The position numbers were made by a program, and so were the translations under genes. Positions 1 through 12,800 of a stretch of DNA of 64,000 bases are shown here, one piece after another. Where the stretch lies: positions 40,561,099-40,625,098 of the forward strand of contig CM067084.1 of the NCBI GenBank assembly GCA_034008185.1. Direction: 5' to 3'. Positions within the stretch are counted from its first letter, which is position 1; every line of letters begins with the position of its first letter. The notes below the pieces were generated by a model. The model did no database searches, was not told the DNA's origin, and worked only from the letters and a program-made list of their open reading frames with translations. Source of the stretch: Gorsachius magnificus (lineage: Eukaryota > Chordata > Aves > Pelecaniformes > Ardeidae).

Positions 1-625
1 TTCCACTCAGGTTGTACTAGAGGATATACAGACTGATTCTGCATCTCTTTTTTTTTTTTTTTTTTTTTTTTTGAGAAAACTTTGTATTTTATCAATGGTT
101 TATCACAATACTAGTTATCATTAACAGGAGAAGTACATGGTATTAGCTATGAAAAACGTGGTTTGCTGTTATTTAGATAGTTTGGATTCTGTATAAGTCT
201 TCTAATATGGCAGTGTTACAGGATTTTTGATCAGCTATTTGCAGGATTTTGCAAATTGTAACTTGTGTGAAAACATCAAGAGATACCCCCATCTACGTGG
301 CTCCACTGAGGCCCAAGGATCTGCCAAGTTAACACGTAAGGGCTATAAAGCATCTTCCTATGCATGCCAGGTACAAATAGTTATTAGAACAAGCGATGAG
401 CTGAGTGATTTCAGCACAAGGAAAAAGGGAACTACACCAGACCCAAGCTGAAAAGTAAATCATTAACACAAGCACTTTCCGGAGGTGAGCATTTCATTCT
501 GTGACTAGCTGAATTCTGATTCTTAAAATCAACACAGCAGAACAGAGGGTGTCGTGCTAGTGACACTGTTTACTTATGTTATAATCATACTTATGTATGA
601 TTAATGACTAAGTATACAGTGGAAC
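1..625. other. Sequence upstream of ANXA10, no gene seen
   Basis: AT-rich flank with a pure T run at about 49-72 and no ORF with family resemblance or splice-site support. The short ORF at 227-451 has no recognisable domain. The right end of this stretch leads into the candidate ANXA10 promoter. Confidence 0.5.
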
Positions 626-631
626 TATAAA
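626..631 (+). promoter_or_regulatory. ANXA10: Candidate TATA box of ANXA10
   Basis: A TATAAA hexamer lies 204 bases upstream of the start codon at 835. A start site about 25-30 bases downstream would give a 5' UTR of roughly 175 bases. This is a position-and-motif inference only; an additional upstream non-coding exon cannot be excluded. Confidence 0.4.
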
Positions 632-834
632 ACCCGAGGACGTACAGTACCAAGCGGTGTTCTTGCTTCATTGTTACCTTGGAGCCTAACATACTTGGTA
701 TCGGTTTGATTGGATGGTTTCTCTCAGTTCTCCAAAACAGGAGAAGAGTTAACACTTCAGTTTACTGAACTTTTAGTTTTATCCTAGGAAAACTACTATT
801 TTCATCTCAACAGAACTTGAAGACTTTTATCAGA

Positions 835-852
835 ATGTATTGTGGAGAATAT
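835..852 (+). CDS. ANXA10: ANXA10 coding exon 1 (MYCGEY)
   Basis: Six codons from ATG at 835, then the strong donor GTGAGT at 853. The peptide MYCGEY parallels the short A10 N-terminus (MFCGDY in human, from memory), and it ends in phase 0 as exon 2 requires. A at position -3 gives an acceptable start context. Confidence 0.85.
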
Positions 853-3800
853 GTGAGTATAATGATCTGTTCTCTGATATCTTTCAAAACTTTTCCTTGC
901 TCTTGAATTGCCATCATACATGTTGGGACCCATTTCCCTCCACTGGTAGAAATTAATCTCAGGTGAAGTTCATTTATTTGTGATAATTCTGGTCTAATTC
1001 TGGGGCTACTCACAGTGTGTATGAAGTGTCTGAAATGAAGATTAAAATATAAAGAATTATCAGTTCCTGTCCCATAATTTTAGGCCTTTCAAGACAAAAT
1101 TATTTGTCTTTTATCTCTTTGTGAGACTGTGGGTTTTCCTATACTTGCACTTAGCTGTTACACAAGGCACAAAATTGCATACTATCACCAAATTGTACTA
1201 AAAATAAAAATGCAAGTTGTTCAGAAGATACAGATTCATGGCACTATTTTGGTGGGTTTATATTTTCACAAGACAGTCTGTAACTGCATAAAGTAACTGA
1301 ATAGCTCTATCATTTATAAACATTTGACTTTGTTCACAATGTGAAAAATATTTTAACAGAAAGAAATACTGTTTCTACAAGGGCCATAACACAGGAAAAG
1401 CTATCAATTATTGTTCCCTATCAGTAAAATTATAAGTGGTTTCATTAGCAGTCTTGAAGAAAATAAAAGTTCATAATGTAATTTTAAATCTCCATTCTGA
1501 AAGCTACTATAGTTATTATTTGACAGCAAAATATGAAATTGCTTTCTGCATCTGGCATACTGATTATTATGTTCACTAAGGACTTTCATATTCTTTTAGT
1601 TATTATTAATATGAATAATGACTCATTCCTCTCAAATGCTTTTTGCATGTGCATTCCCAATAAATTTACTGATCAATATAGAATTTTCTAAAGGATGAAC
1701 ATTTTTTCTTATTGTATTTGAAAGTATAATTGAACTAATTATTCCAATCTCATCAGTAAAGTATTTCTTCCTATAAAATTATATTGCATATATTTGTTTT
1801 TCTAAAGAAATAGGTATTGAATGGGTTTTACTAATGTGTTTGGTTTTCTGCAATTTGGGATCTTGCGTTCTTTAGTAGACCAGTTAAGAACTGAAAAAGG
1901 ATTTTCTTCTTTGATTCGTATTTTCTCATTTAAATACTATGTCATCAATCTATTCCTGATAATTAAAGGAAGACAGGAAGAATAAGTCCATCTGACAAAA
2001 TTAGTAGATCCATTTAATTTGGAGAATCCAGGAAGTTCAGTTTCTTTTCTTCTATTGATTTATTGAGACCAAATGTATTTAAATAATTGACACTGCATCT
2101 GCATATTGTATGTTGCCTGACACTAATGGCAGTACAGTATAAAATAACATAGAAGAAATTCTTTTGCTTTTAAGTCATTAAAATTGGTACCTATGATATT
2201 TGTAATAATATTGCAATAGTTTGATAGCATTATCCAAAAAATCTAATAGATTCCACAATAATTCTTAACTGTGGGAGACGTTTACACCAGCTGTTTCAGG
2301 CTTAATTTGATGGAATCCTGTGTTAGTCAGCCTTTAGGACTGCTTGAGCAGAGGGAACTTATGTTCCTAATTTTGGTGCTCTGAATTGCACCAAAATACT
2401 CCAAAATAAATGGTGTGAATACCATCTCTCTATTCCCTTGCTTCTAAACATACAAAGACACACTGATTAGCCCCCCCCCTTTTTTTTTTAAGTAATCACA
2501 GAAGTAAGAGAGCAGGAAGCAACTGTAGACAATGGGGTGCATATGGGTCTCAGGAAAGACACCAAAACCTGATTACAGGCTTTCTCTGAAAAGTATTGTG
2601 ATGGATTCTCAGATTGGGTAAATTTTTATTCTTTATTCCCATTTCCATGTGTTGTGGGATGGGAAGGGAGAGAAATTAGGGGTTTGTATGAACTAGCTCA
2701 CTGGATCCTAACCAGTGGAGCAGACTTCCCTGCTGAGACATCCAGACGGAAGGGGGAGGTGTAGTGCGGAGCCCACACAAACGTTCTCCCCTGGATATCT
2801 GCTGGTTCTTCAAGATAAAGTTGGTCATGGAGCAGTGGCAGTTTTCTCAGCTGAGACTCAGCAACAAACCAGCAGAAAAATCACTCTTTCTAGCAAATCA
2901 CAAGCAAGAAAGCAGAGCTTACACAGGACTGAGTGGTCATGCTGTCACATTAATTTCTTGTCTACTCTTAAACACAACCTTAGATTGAGAACAAGTCTTA
3001 AAAACACACTTTAGACTTAAAGATATGTCATGGTTTAACCCGGCTGGCAGCTAAGCACCACGCAGCCGCTCGCTCACTCCCCCCCTCCCTCAGTGGGATG
3101 GGGGAGAGAATCGGGAAGGGAAAAAAAAGGTTAGAGCTGTGGGCTGAGATAAAGACAGTTTAATAAGAGAAAATAGTAATAATAGTGATAATGAGAAAGG
3201 TAACGGAATATACAGAATATACAAAACGAATTATGCACAATGCACTTGCTCGCCACCAGCCCAGTCCCGAGCCACAATCACTCAGCCCAAGCTGCAATCC
3301 CTCTCCCCGCGACCGACCGACCGACTAACCCCCCCAAGCATGATGTTATATGGTATGGAATAGCTCTTTGGTCAGTTTGGGTTAGCTGTCCTAGCTGTGC
3401 TCCCTCCCAGCTTGTTATGCACCTGGCCGAGCAGGAGAAGCTCAAAAAGTCCTTGAGCAGTCTGAGCACTAATTGGCAACAACTAAAAACATCAGCGTGT
3501 TATCAACATTCTTCTGGTACTAAATCCAAAACACACCACTATGGTAGCTACTATGAAGAAAATTAACTCTATCCCAGCCAAAACCAGGACAACATATTTT
3601 TCAAGGAATCCCAAACATTAATATATCATTAATTCAGAAGCATAAGAAACATGAAAAAAGAATTGGAAGTATTACCTTCAAAATTTACCTGGTTCTTTAA
3701 GATTATGTCCTTCATATTTTATGTTACACATATTAGTAATTATGTGTGTTATATATGAACAACTGGATATGTTATATATGAACAACTGCATAGGATGGAG

Positions 3801-6800
3801 TCCCCCAGGATCAAGAATGAGATGTACAAAATGTTAACAGCAGCAGTTCTGCCAGATTCAGCAATGCAGGGTGACATCATTATCAGAGATTGGCTCCCCA
3901 CAGCAACACAGAGGTAAAACTACCAGAAATTAGATGACATCTGTCACCTCTCTAAAATTCATATACAGGGAAGGATGAGAGGCTTTGGAGAAATAATTTT
4001 CTATGTTTAAAGGTACCCCTTCCATTACTGTGTCATATACTATTCAAATGAAGTGTAACACATAAAATAAACTCACAGTAAATCAAAATACTCATGACAT
4101 TTTTATTTAATAAAGTTGCACACAAAGGATATCTTTGCAAAAGTATAGCTAGCTCATAGCATGCAGTTAGCTAATAAAGCAAGCATTTTATTTTAGCAGA
4201 TATTCCCTGTGGGAAATATTCAGACTAAAGAGTCTAACTTTGATTGTTTGTTATCAGCGGAATGACTTACTGAACAAATATTATTAGAAGGTTGTTCATG
4301 GTTTAGATTGCTTTTTCCATCACAAGACTGAATTGCCTGAACTTTACACATCACAATTTGATAAAAGCAGCCTGAGCTTCTACCGATACTTTTGTTGAAC
4401 TGCTTATGGCTTTGGTCAGGAAAAGCTGCAACTTCCTTGCTCTCACACAGGGGGAAGGTAGAGTGCAAGTATCGTTTTTCAGACCTATTACAAATTTTAC
4501 AGTCCCTATCCAATCTCTTTTGTTGTGTTGATTCATTCCACTAACACCACACAAACCTGTTCTGTCTGCACAGCTGTTTTGGAATCAGGTCCTTTCAAAA
4601 GCTTTAAATGGACATGTGCAAACACACAGATATGTAAAAAGTGCCCACGTAGACCACCTGTGTGGAAACAGATCTGTTTTCTAGATGAGGATTAAAATCC
4701 TTAAAGTAAAAAATCACTGAATCACCTCTTGCAGATTCATTTGCCTTAACTTCAGGTGCTTGGATACTTTTTGGGAAAAAATCAAAATATTACTGATTTT
4801 CTTCTGAATAATAGATATCCTTTCATTAGGATGCTGCAGAAGAAAGTATGAAAACCATTTCTCCATGCTCACATACAGCATCTGTTCTAATAGAATCCAG
4901 TAACTTTTCTCAGCTGCAATTTGAAGGCATTTTCTTTCTAATGCAGAAAGCCCTGACATGATGAATACTATGCTTGCAACAAAATGGTGCGTATGGGATG
5001 AGGGATGCTCGAATCCAGATATCAAAGTCTTTTAAATTGTGGAATTCTTCATGTTCTTTCAGTGGCCATACCAAGATTTTGCCTTTCTGGTTTCTCCAGA
5101 AAATTTGGCTGTGTTTCTGTGTATCTGTCCATCCATCTGTCCCTACCAGTAACTTTGAACTTGATAGTGAATTTCTATCATATTTGGCAGAGGAATGGCA
5201 ATCTCTTCTGCATGTTCATGAAAACACTGCTCAGTGGAGGTGAGAGAAACAAGTTCTTTTTCTAGTTAAAAAACCCCAGCAGTTTAAACTCAACAGTCAT
5301 GTATTCTACTGGGCTAGCATTAGCCAAGCAGTACATGCATACTTTGGACTCTGTCACAGTACAAACCATCTTTTACTTAGCCAGCAGTTGATTCGGAAAG
5401 GACCTGATGGATTGTGAATGTAGATGGAGATCCAAGAAACAAGGAGGGGAAATTAACTCTTGTTATTGAGGCTGGAGGACGTAATTAGGAATACAGAGTC
5501 AAAAGAATCTGGAAGAAACCAGTTGTTACTAGCTGCAGTGCTCACAGAACAACTTGTATCACAAAACAATGTATTTCAAAACTATACAGTGTCTCAATAT
5601 CCACAAAATCCACATTCTTGCACCAAAACTGAGTGAATGGACATTCTTTGGCCAGCAAAACACATATGCACGCGCTTGTGAGGATGGGTATTTCTGAGTG
5701 CAGACAACTTCAAGTTTAGTGTTGCTGTATCCTGTCCAGGATAGGATAGGATAGGAATATATCTAAACATATTCCAGTCTGGGAAGAGCCACAGAAGAAT
5801 GCATGAGCTCTCAAAAGGTTCATTATGAAGACTGTGGGAACATGCAGTGTATTACTAATAAGGATATTTGAAGGATATCTGGGTAACAGAGGAGTTAGGA
5901 GATTATCTAAGTTTAACCACCATCTTGTGTAAAACAAAGCTTTACTGATTTTGACAGTTATGTACATTTATGCCAACTGAGGACCTAGCCTGTATTTCTT
6001 CTGTATGCTTTTTAGATCAGTATTTCCTTAAGGCAATATTTAAAAATTCCCTCCTCCCCTCCCCCCCCCCAACTTTTTAATTAATTATTATATTTACCAT
6101 GAAAGAGCTGTCTGCACTGACTCTGATCTGGTTCCAGATACTTAGAAGTTCAGCTCTGTAGTTTCAGTGTATGCTAATATCCCTTTGAAAAGGTATTCAG
6201 ATACTGGTGAAATAGTGAACACCTTACTTATGGGATCCACCCTAAATGATTATAAATAAGACCTATTTAGGGAAGGAATCTTTTTAATGTGATTGATTTA
6301 TGACTGGTAAAGATAAACTGGCTTGCTCTAGCTTCCATACAGACATTACAGTTAGGCTCACTTAATATCCATAAACAGTGACTTTATTTTCTGTGCAAGT
6401 ATCAAAGTCTGTCACTCCTAATAGTCAAATCTCTTGGGCTCCACGCTCATTATATCTTCACTAGTTTCCCTTTTGGGAAATTAAAATGCATAAATAAATT
6501 CCACATGAAGTTCACAGTGGCTTTATACTAACAATGTACACAATCCTTACCATCACGATAACTCAAATAGTCACATTATGTACAGTGGACACCAGTGATC
6601 ACAGACACATGTCAAGTTTTGTGCCTGATCCTGCAAAAAGTTTAGAATTCTTAAAATTATATGTGTGGAACTGGTGTACACCCTACAGGATTGACCCCCA
6701 GAATATAATGCATGTTTCTTTATCACTCAACTCCACGTCACTGAGACCAATGGGTGTTTGATAATGTTTACTTTTTTAAAAAAATGTTATTGGAGAAATT

Positions 6801-9800
6801 CCTGTTAAGTTCTGGCTTTGAAAAAAAATGATAGAAAGATTACATTGAAGGGAGTGTTGGTAGGTCATCTAGCCTAACCTCCTTATCAAAACAGCGTCAA
6901 CACTGAATTCAGACAGAGGTGGTTAGAGATTTGCCCAATTCAGTTTCTAAAACCTCTGAGGATGGAGACTCTACAACCTCTTCAGACAACTTCTACTTCT
7001 TGGTTATCCTCACTGTAAGTAATGTCTTCTTCACATCCAGCCAGAACATTCCTTGCTTTGTTTTATGACCGTTGCCTTTCATTCTTCATGCACCTCAGTA
7101 AAGAGCCTGGCTCTATGTTCTTGATGCACTTCCCATAGGTACTGCAGAGCAGCTGTTGGGTCCCCTGCAAAGCTGTCTCTTCTCCAGGCTAAGTCAAATT
7201 CCCTCAGCTTCCCCTCACAAGGCAAGTGCTCCAGCCTTGTGACTGCCTTGGAGACCCTCTACGGTCCATCAACAAGCTCTCCTTGCTTTCCTCACCAAGG
7301 TGTAAAACAGTTTTTCTCATTAAGGGCACAACTCAAAGCTCCCTGAAATCAGCCAAAAGACCTCCATTGACACTAACCATGAGATTTGGATAAAGTCCAA
7401 GTACTAAGAATGTTAGGTGATCCAAAAATGTCCCTGCTCTTCTCAACTTTCAAGAAGATTTCTGTTACTTCTGAAGCAGTTTTGTTTTACTTGTGTGGGT
7501 GGCCTGGAGAGCATATTATTTAGAGAAATGATATTCAGTGAACCCTTAACTCTTCAGGATCACAAGGTTGATTTCATCATGAATCTTAGGTCTTTCACTT
7601 TTTCCCTCCCATGTCTCACCATCTTCCTGACTTTAGCAGTTTTGTATTTATTTCAGCACCTATGTCAATTAGTTATTTTGTACTCCATCAAGCCTCTGAA
7701 TCATTTTTACTTGAAGAAGGCAGACACCGAGCATACTTGGTTTTAGTCTGGAGAGACAATACTACCTTGAATTTTAGTATTACGTATACAGTAGCTGGTT
7801 ACGGATAAATAATTAAAAAGGGACTTTCCTACAGAAGGAAACTCAGATATATTAAACGCAGGGTCAGAGAAAGCAGTAAGGCCCAGTCTGCCTTCCTTCC
7901 AGACAATGGAAATAGTCCCTGACTCTTTAATATAAGCTGGTGTGGGTCTTAAAATAGCTTAATGATTAAGGACATACAGGAGAATTTGGGTATTTTAGCA
8001 GATTTTCCTCTTTTAAAAAGTTTCACTGGTAAAGCCAATTTCAGCAGACTAAAGCTGAATTAACATTTAGAGCACTGACCAGAAAAGTTTAACTTGAAAA
8101 GAGCCTGATTTTTACAAATCAAAGAAACTTACCCAGTCTGCAGATGAAAGGCTGGAATTTAATCTTTAACATTATAAATTATATCCTAGAAGTGCTGAAG
8201 TACAATTAAACAATAACTACTTTAATTGTCAAACTATTTCCTAAGAAAGGGAAAGATGATGTCAGTGCAATCCTAGCCTTTCCCTCCCCACCCCCTAAGC
8301 CACCGTTCTGCTGATCCTATTCTCCTGAATTCTTTTGTCTTTATTCTATAGCACTCCAGTGTTTCAGGTGCACAACGTGCTCTGTACTGATTTTTGTCGC
8401 AGTTTACTACTGCTCTTGTTGGACACATCAGTAATTTCTTTTTTTACCTTGTTTCTATCTAGGGTGGCTTCTGATAAAAGCATAGATTGGGGTTACCCCT
8501 CCCCCCCTTTTTTTAAGATGTTCATCACAGTAATTCTTGAAGCTCTGTCTCACAGCAGTTGCCACCTCATGTTTTCTATTTTGCAGAGGAAGCTGTAGTG
8601 ATTCTGCGGGTTTTTATTCACTTTGATTTATGATGTGCTCTCTGGTCCTGTAAAATATTTTCAACTAATCTTCAGAAGGAGTTATTGTAATGTGATTGCT
8701 GCCTCAAAGCTGTTGGAATCTGATGATGGTACCACTGCTATGGTCTTCCTAATAATTCATCTTGATCGATGGGGAGCTGTTGCTTGAATTACTCAGAACT
8801 CTGTTGGACATTTCATTCACTGGAGGGTGTTTAAAAGTTTATTTCTTCTCTATGTAGGTAGCTTTTTTTCTTTCACATAAATTTCACTTATGTTCAGGAT
8901 CTTCTGGTGGGTATTTGGAAGGACTAGATGTATATTTAAAAATAAATATTAAGTAAGAAATCCCAACAGGGGAATGTATTAACATTCACGTAGTTAGACC
9001 ATCTTAAGGGATATGGAAGAAAAGTCACGGGATTGTACTATTAATTTTCCTATGCTTTTCAGAGCTTAGGGAAAAAAGATGTGCAAGCAAAACAGAAATG
9101 GCCATAGACTCAAAACTGGCCATGCTAATGTCACAGCCCGATATTCTCTGACCAGGTTCTTTGAGATATTCTACCCATGGAGGGTATAATGTCTAGTATC
9201 AAATGTACTTATTTAAAGGTAAGTGATTTCACACAAGACTTTCAATGTAGCAAAGAAGTACAAAATGTACTGAAAACACAATACAAATGTAATACTGATG
9301 TGATCCCCATTGCTGGTCTCTATGATACACTCACTGTTAAAATGCTGGGCATCCCCAGTCACCAGCAAGGAATAAACAGGCTGAAGCCAGCTCAAGCCCA
9401 TTGCTCTCTTCCAAATTATTTTGCTAGTTGCTTGGTTTTTATACTCTGTGTTAGGCTATGCCATGTATTCAATCCCCTCACACTAGTCTCGCTAACTCAG
9501 GGAGACACTTACACCCTTTTAATGAACTTTTAATGAACATCATGAAATGTATAAACATTTACACCACCAGTTCATCCACTTGACTGTTGACAACTGGTTA
9601 TCTAAAATAAAGGCCACCCTCAGCCCCCTTTGCATTGAGATAAAATCAGCTTTCTTTGCAAAAGCTGTGGCCAGCCACATCCTACAGTATTCACCAAGCT
9701 TCATGCGCACACTACCCTTACCCAGCTCCCTCTGAGCTTTCTTCCATTTATAGGGGTTTATTGGTCAGTCACAGCTGACTTCAGTGAAAATGAATGAAGT

Positions 9801-12800
9801 GAAATAGGAGTACCTGTAACTACATTCAGGTATTCAATCAACACTAAAAATGCCCTGTGTCAAAACAGGGCTGTAGAAATTCTCTAATCAAAGATAATGG
9901 AAAGGAACAACCTATTCCCATGTAGCTGCCTGCTCCCTGATCAAAATTCAATCTGTTGTAATTTCAGTTACCAAATGCCTCTGCTGCTCTTCTCCCTCAG
10001 TTTGTGTAGTACGCTGCTGCTAAGTATGCATTTTCTAGGCACATTTGAGCATGCAAGCCCTGTATAACTTTTTTGGGAACATGTTTTTTTACCCTGGGCC
10101 CCAGGTTATGGAAGCAGAGCCCCAGCTTTCCCAAGGTGAACATGGTTTCAACATGTTTCCTCATTTTCTTGAAGAATGTTGAGCAAGAGAATCTTGTGAC
10201 CACACATTTACAACAAGATTGTAACAAATCTTTGCAAAACAAAATGCCTGCCACAATCTCCTGGTTTATCTCTCAGTACAGGAGATTATTACGAGCAGTC
10301 AGTCTTGCTCAAGAACTTAAAACTACACCAGCTCTTTCATGATTTCACTCTGCCCATAAAAATACACCGAAGGACACCAAGCAGTTGCTTGCTCAGAAAA
10401 GCAGCCTCTTGGATTTCTGCATTGCTTATGAATCAAGGCTTTTCCTTCTCACCTGCCATGTAGCATCTTGTCAGCACAGGACAGTAGTGCCACCTGCCAT
10501 CGCGGCACCAAGGCCCTGGCCTCTGTGACAAGTATATGGATTGTCCGCATGGGATTTACTTCAGAGAGGCACAGACAGCACTGCAGCACCCAATAATCAA
10601 TCACTGTCTCCACAGAACTGTCTACCAATACATTTCCTTGGCTTTGCCTTCCATGGTAAATATCACATGGCGCTCTTGAATTATTTGCTACTGGACAGAA
10701 AACAAATGGCTACAACACACAAGTGGTGGGCTACCACTGTGTAACCACACTGAATTAAGACCCAAAATTACCAAAGTTCAGCTCTAAAGGTTTGGCCCAG
10801 AGCTGCTTGTGCCCATATTTCAACTACTCAATGAAAATAGGTGGAATAGCTTTAATGAGTAATAAAGTCCTGAAGATTTTGAAACAAAGTGCATTAAGTG
10901 AACCAGGAATGCTTCTGCAGGCTTGTCAAAGACTGAAACTATGAAAGTGGCTACAGGATAAAACTGACATAGGTTGTGATGGGATAAATCTTCCTAAAGG
11001 TTAAACTATGTAAACAATGCAAAGTAGCAAAGTACTTTCTTCAACGCACACAACATTGCAACAATATGCCAGCAGTAAAGACATCATTAGTTATGTAGAA
11101 ATTCCTTCTGAGGATCCTGAGAGCATGTATGCTGTAAACCCTAGATCTCAGTTCAGAGAGATGTTATATATTGGCAGAATGCTGAATTTGCTGAGAAACC
11201 ACTTTGAAAATCCAAATATGAGGTACACTGAAAATCCTCACCAAAAATAACACTCTTGGACAAATGTCTTCCGTGGGATGGAAGACAAAGCCAAGTACAA
11301 TGTGTACATTGTAGGGAAATTGTAATTAAATTTTAATTTACTTAAAAACAAACAAAAGGATGAGAATTCTTTCCCACAAAGGCTTGTATTTTTAAAGTAT
11401 TATTTTACTGTACCTTCTAAGATTTTTTACTCAAACCTTCATATTTAATTTGGTTCTACTTAAAAGCATTGTGGTTTTAATTAGAACCTGGCTAGGAGAT
11501 AGGCATTTAGTAGATCAGGTTTAATCTACTGATGGTGAGCCTCAAATAATGAGATGGTGAATACCTTATAAAAGAAGTGTTCAGCAACTCTGCTGAACCA
11601 AGGGAGAATTAAGCACATTCAAAAGTCCATTATTTTGCCTGACAGATACATTACAAGGGCTTATTGATTTTTTTGGTCAAAAATTTACAAGCTTACAAAT
11701 CTTAAAACTGGTTTTTGTATGATCAATCCCTCCATTATATGTTTGCAAATACGTATTCATGCAAGGCATTTTTTTGTTTTGACATTCAGAATTTAATAAT
11801 TCAGAAATTATTGCTTGCCCCCATTCTGACTGAGAGGTGATATCTACTTCAGAAACCACTTTTAACTCATTTTCCCTTCCAAGGACTATGCAGGCATCAA
11901 CCCTTAAAGCATTCACTAAGTTAGTCACTTATTTCAGATTTTAGTGCAAGTATCATAAATCCTGAAAAAAGATCAGTGACTTATTAGCTCATTTTGTGAC
12001 ACCATAAACCTGCATGTGTGAATACTTTGAGATAACTAATCTTTACGGGAATTGAACCTGTTCTAAGCTGACACAGAGATGAAGAGCCAGCATCAGTATT
12101 TTAAACTAGATTTGAATAAATGCACACATCCCACATTTTCTCTCCTCCCCACCGCCACCCTTCTAACCAGCAAGGGTGGTGACAGGTTCAGAGGGCACTT
12201 AAACTGAATGCCAGATATACTTACGCTTCCTACCTTTGGTTTAAAGCACAGGCTCAAAGTCTTTGAATCTCATATCTGTTACTTGCATTCCATTTGCATC
12301 CAACCATTCTTTATTATTATCCCAATCAAAATGTTTTCTGTTCTGGCAACCCTAACATAATATTTGATAATGTGTTCAGTTTGGATTTATTTTGGTTTTC
12401 CTCCCAAGACTGATGAGCTTCTTTATGTTTCAGACATTTTGGGAAGCATGAATTAGAGAGCCAGAAAGCTAAACTTATTTTCCTAACTCATAGCATGTAT
12501 CAATAGGTATTTTTGATTCTGCATTCTAACAGTGTCTACTAGCACTTCTTTCTATAGTGATTTTGCTTATTAGAAAGCTTTGGGACAGTATGTCCAGCTG
12601 ACCAGCCACAGACCTCAAGCATTTCTGTCTCCTGAGCTGTGGAGAATGACAACTGATCTAAGGTCAGCATTATTTGACATGCCAGCAAGGGGGGTGGAAG
12701 ATGAAGCCTCACGTACCATCTGGCCAAAGAGCACTCAAACTCCCACGGCTGCAAACGGCACGTGCCTAGGGAACTTCTGGTGAACAACATTTGAAGAAAT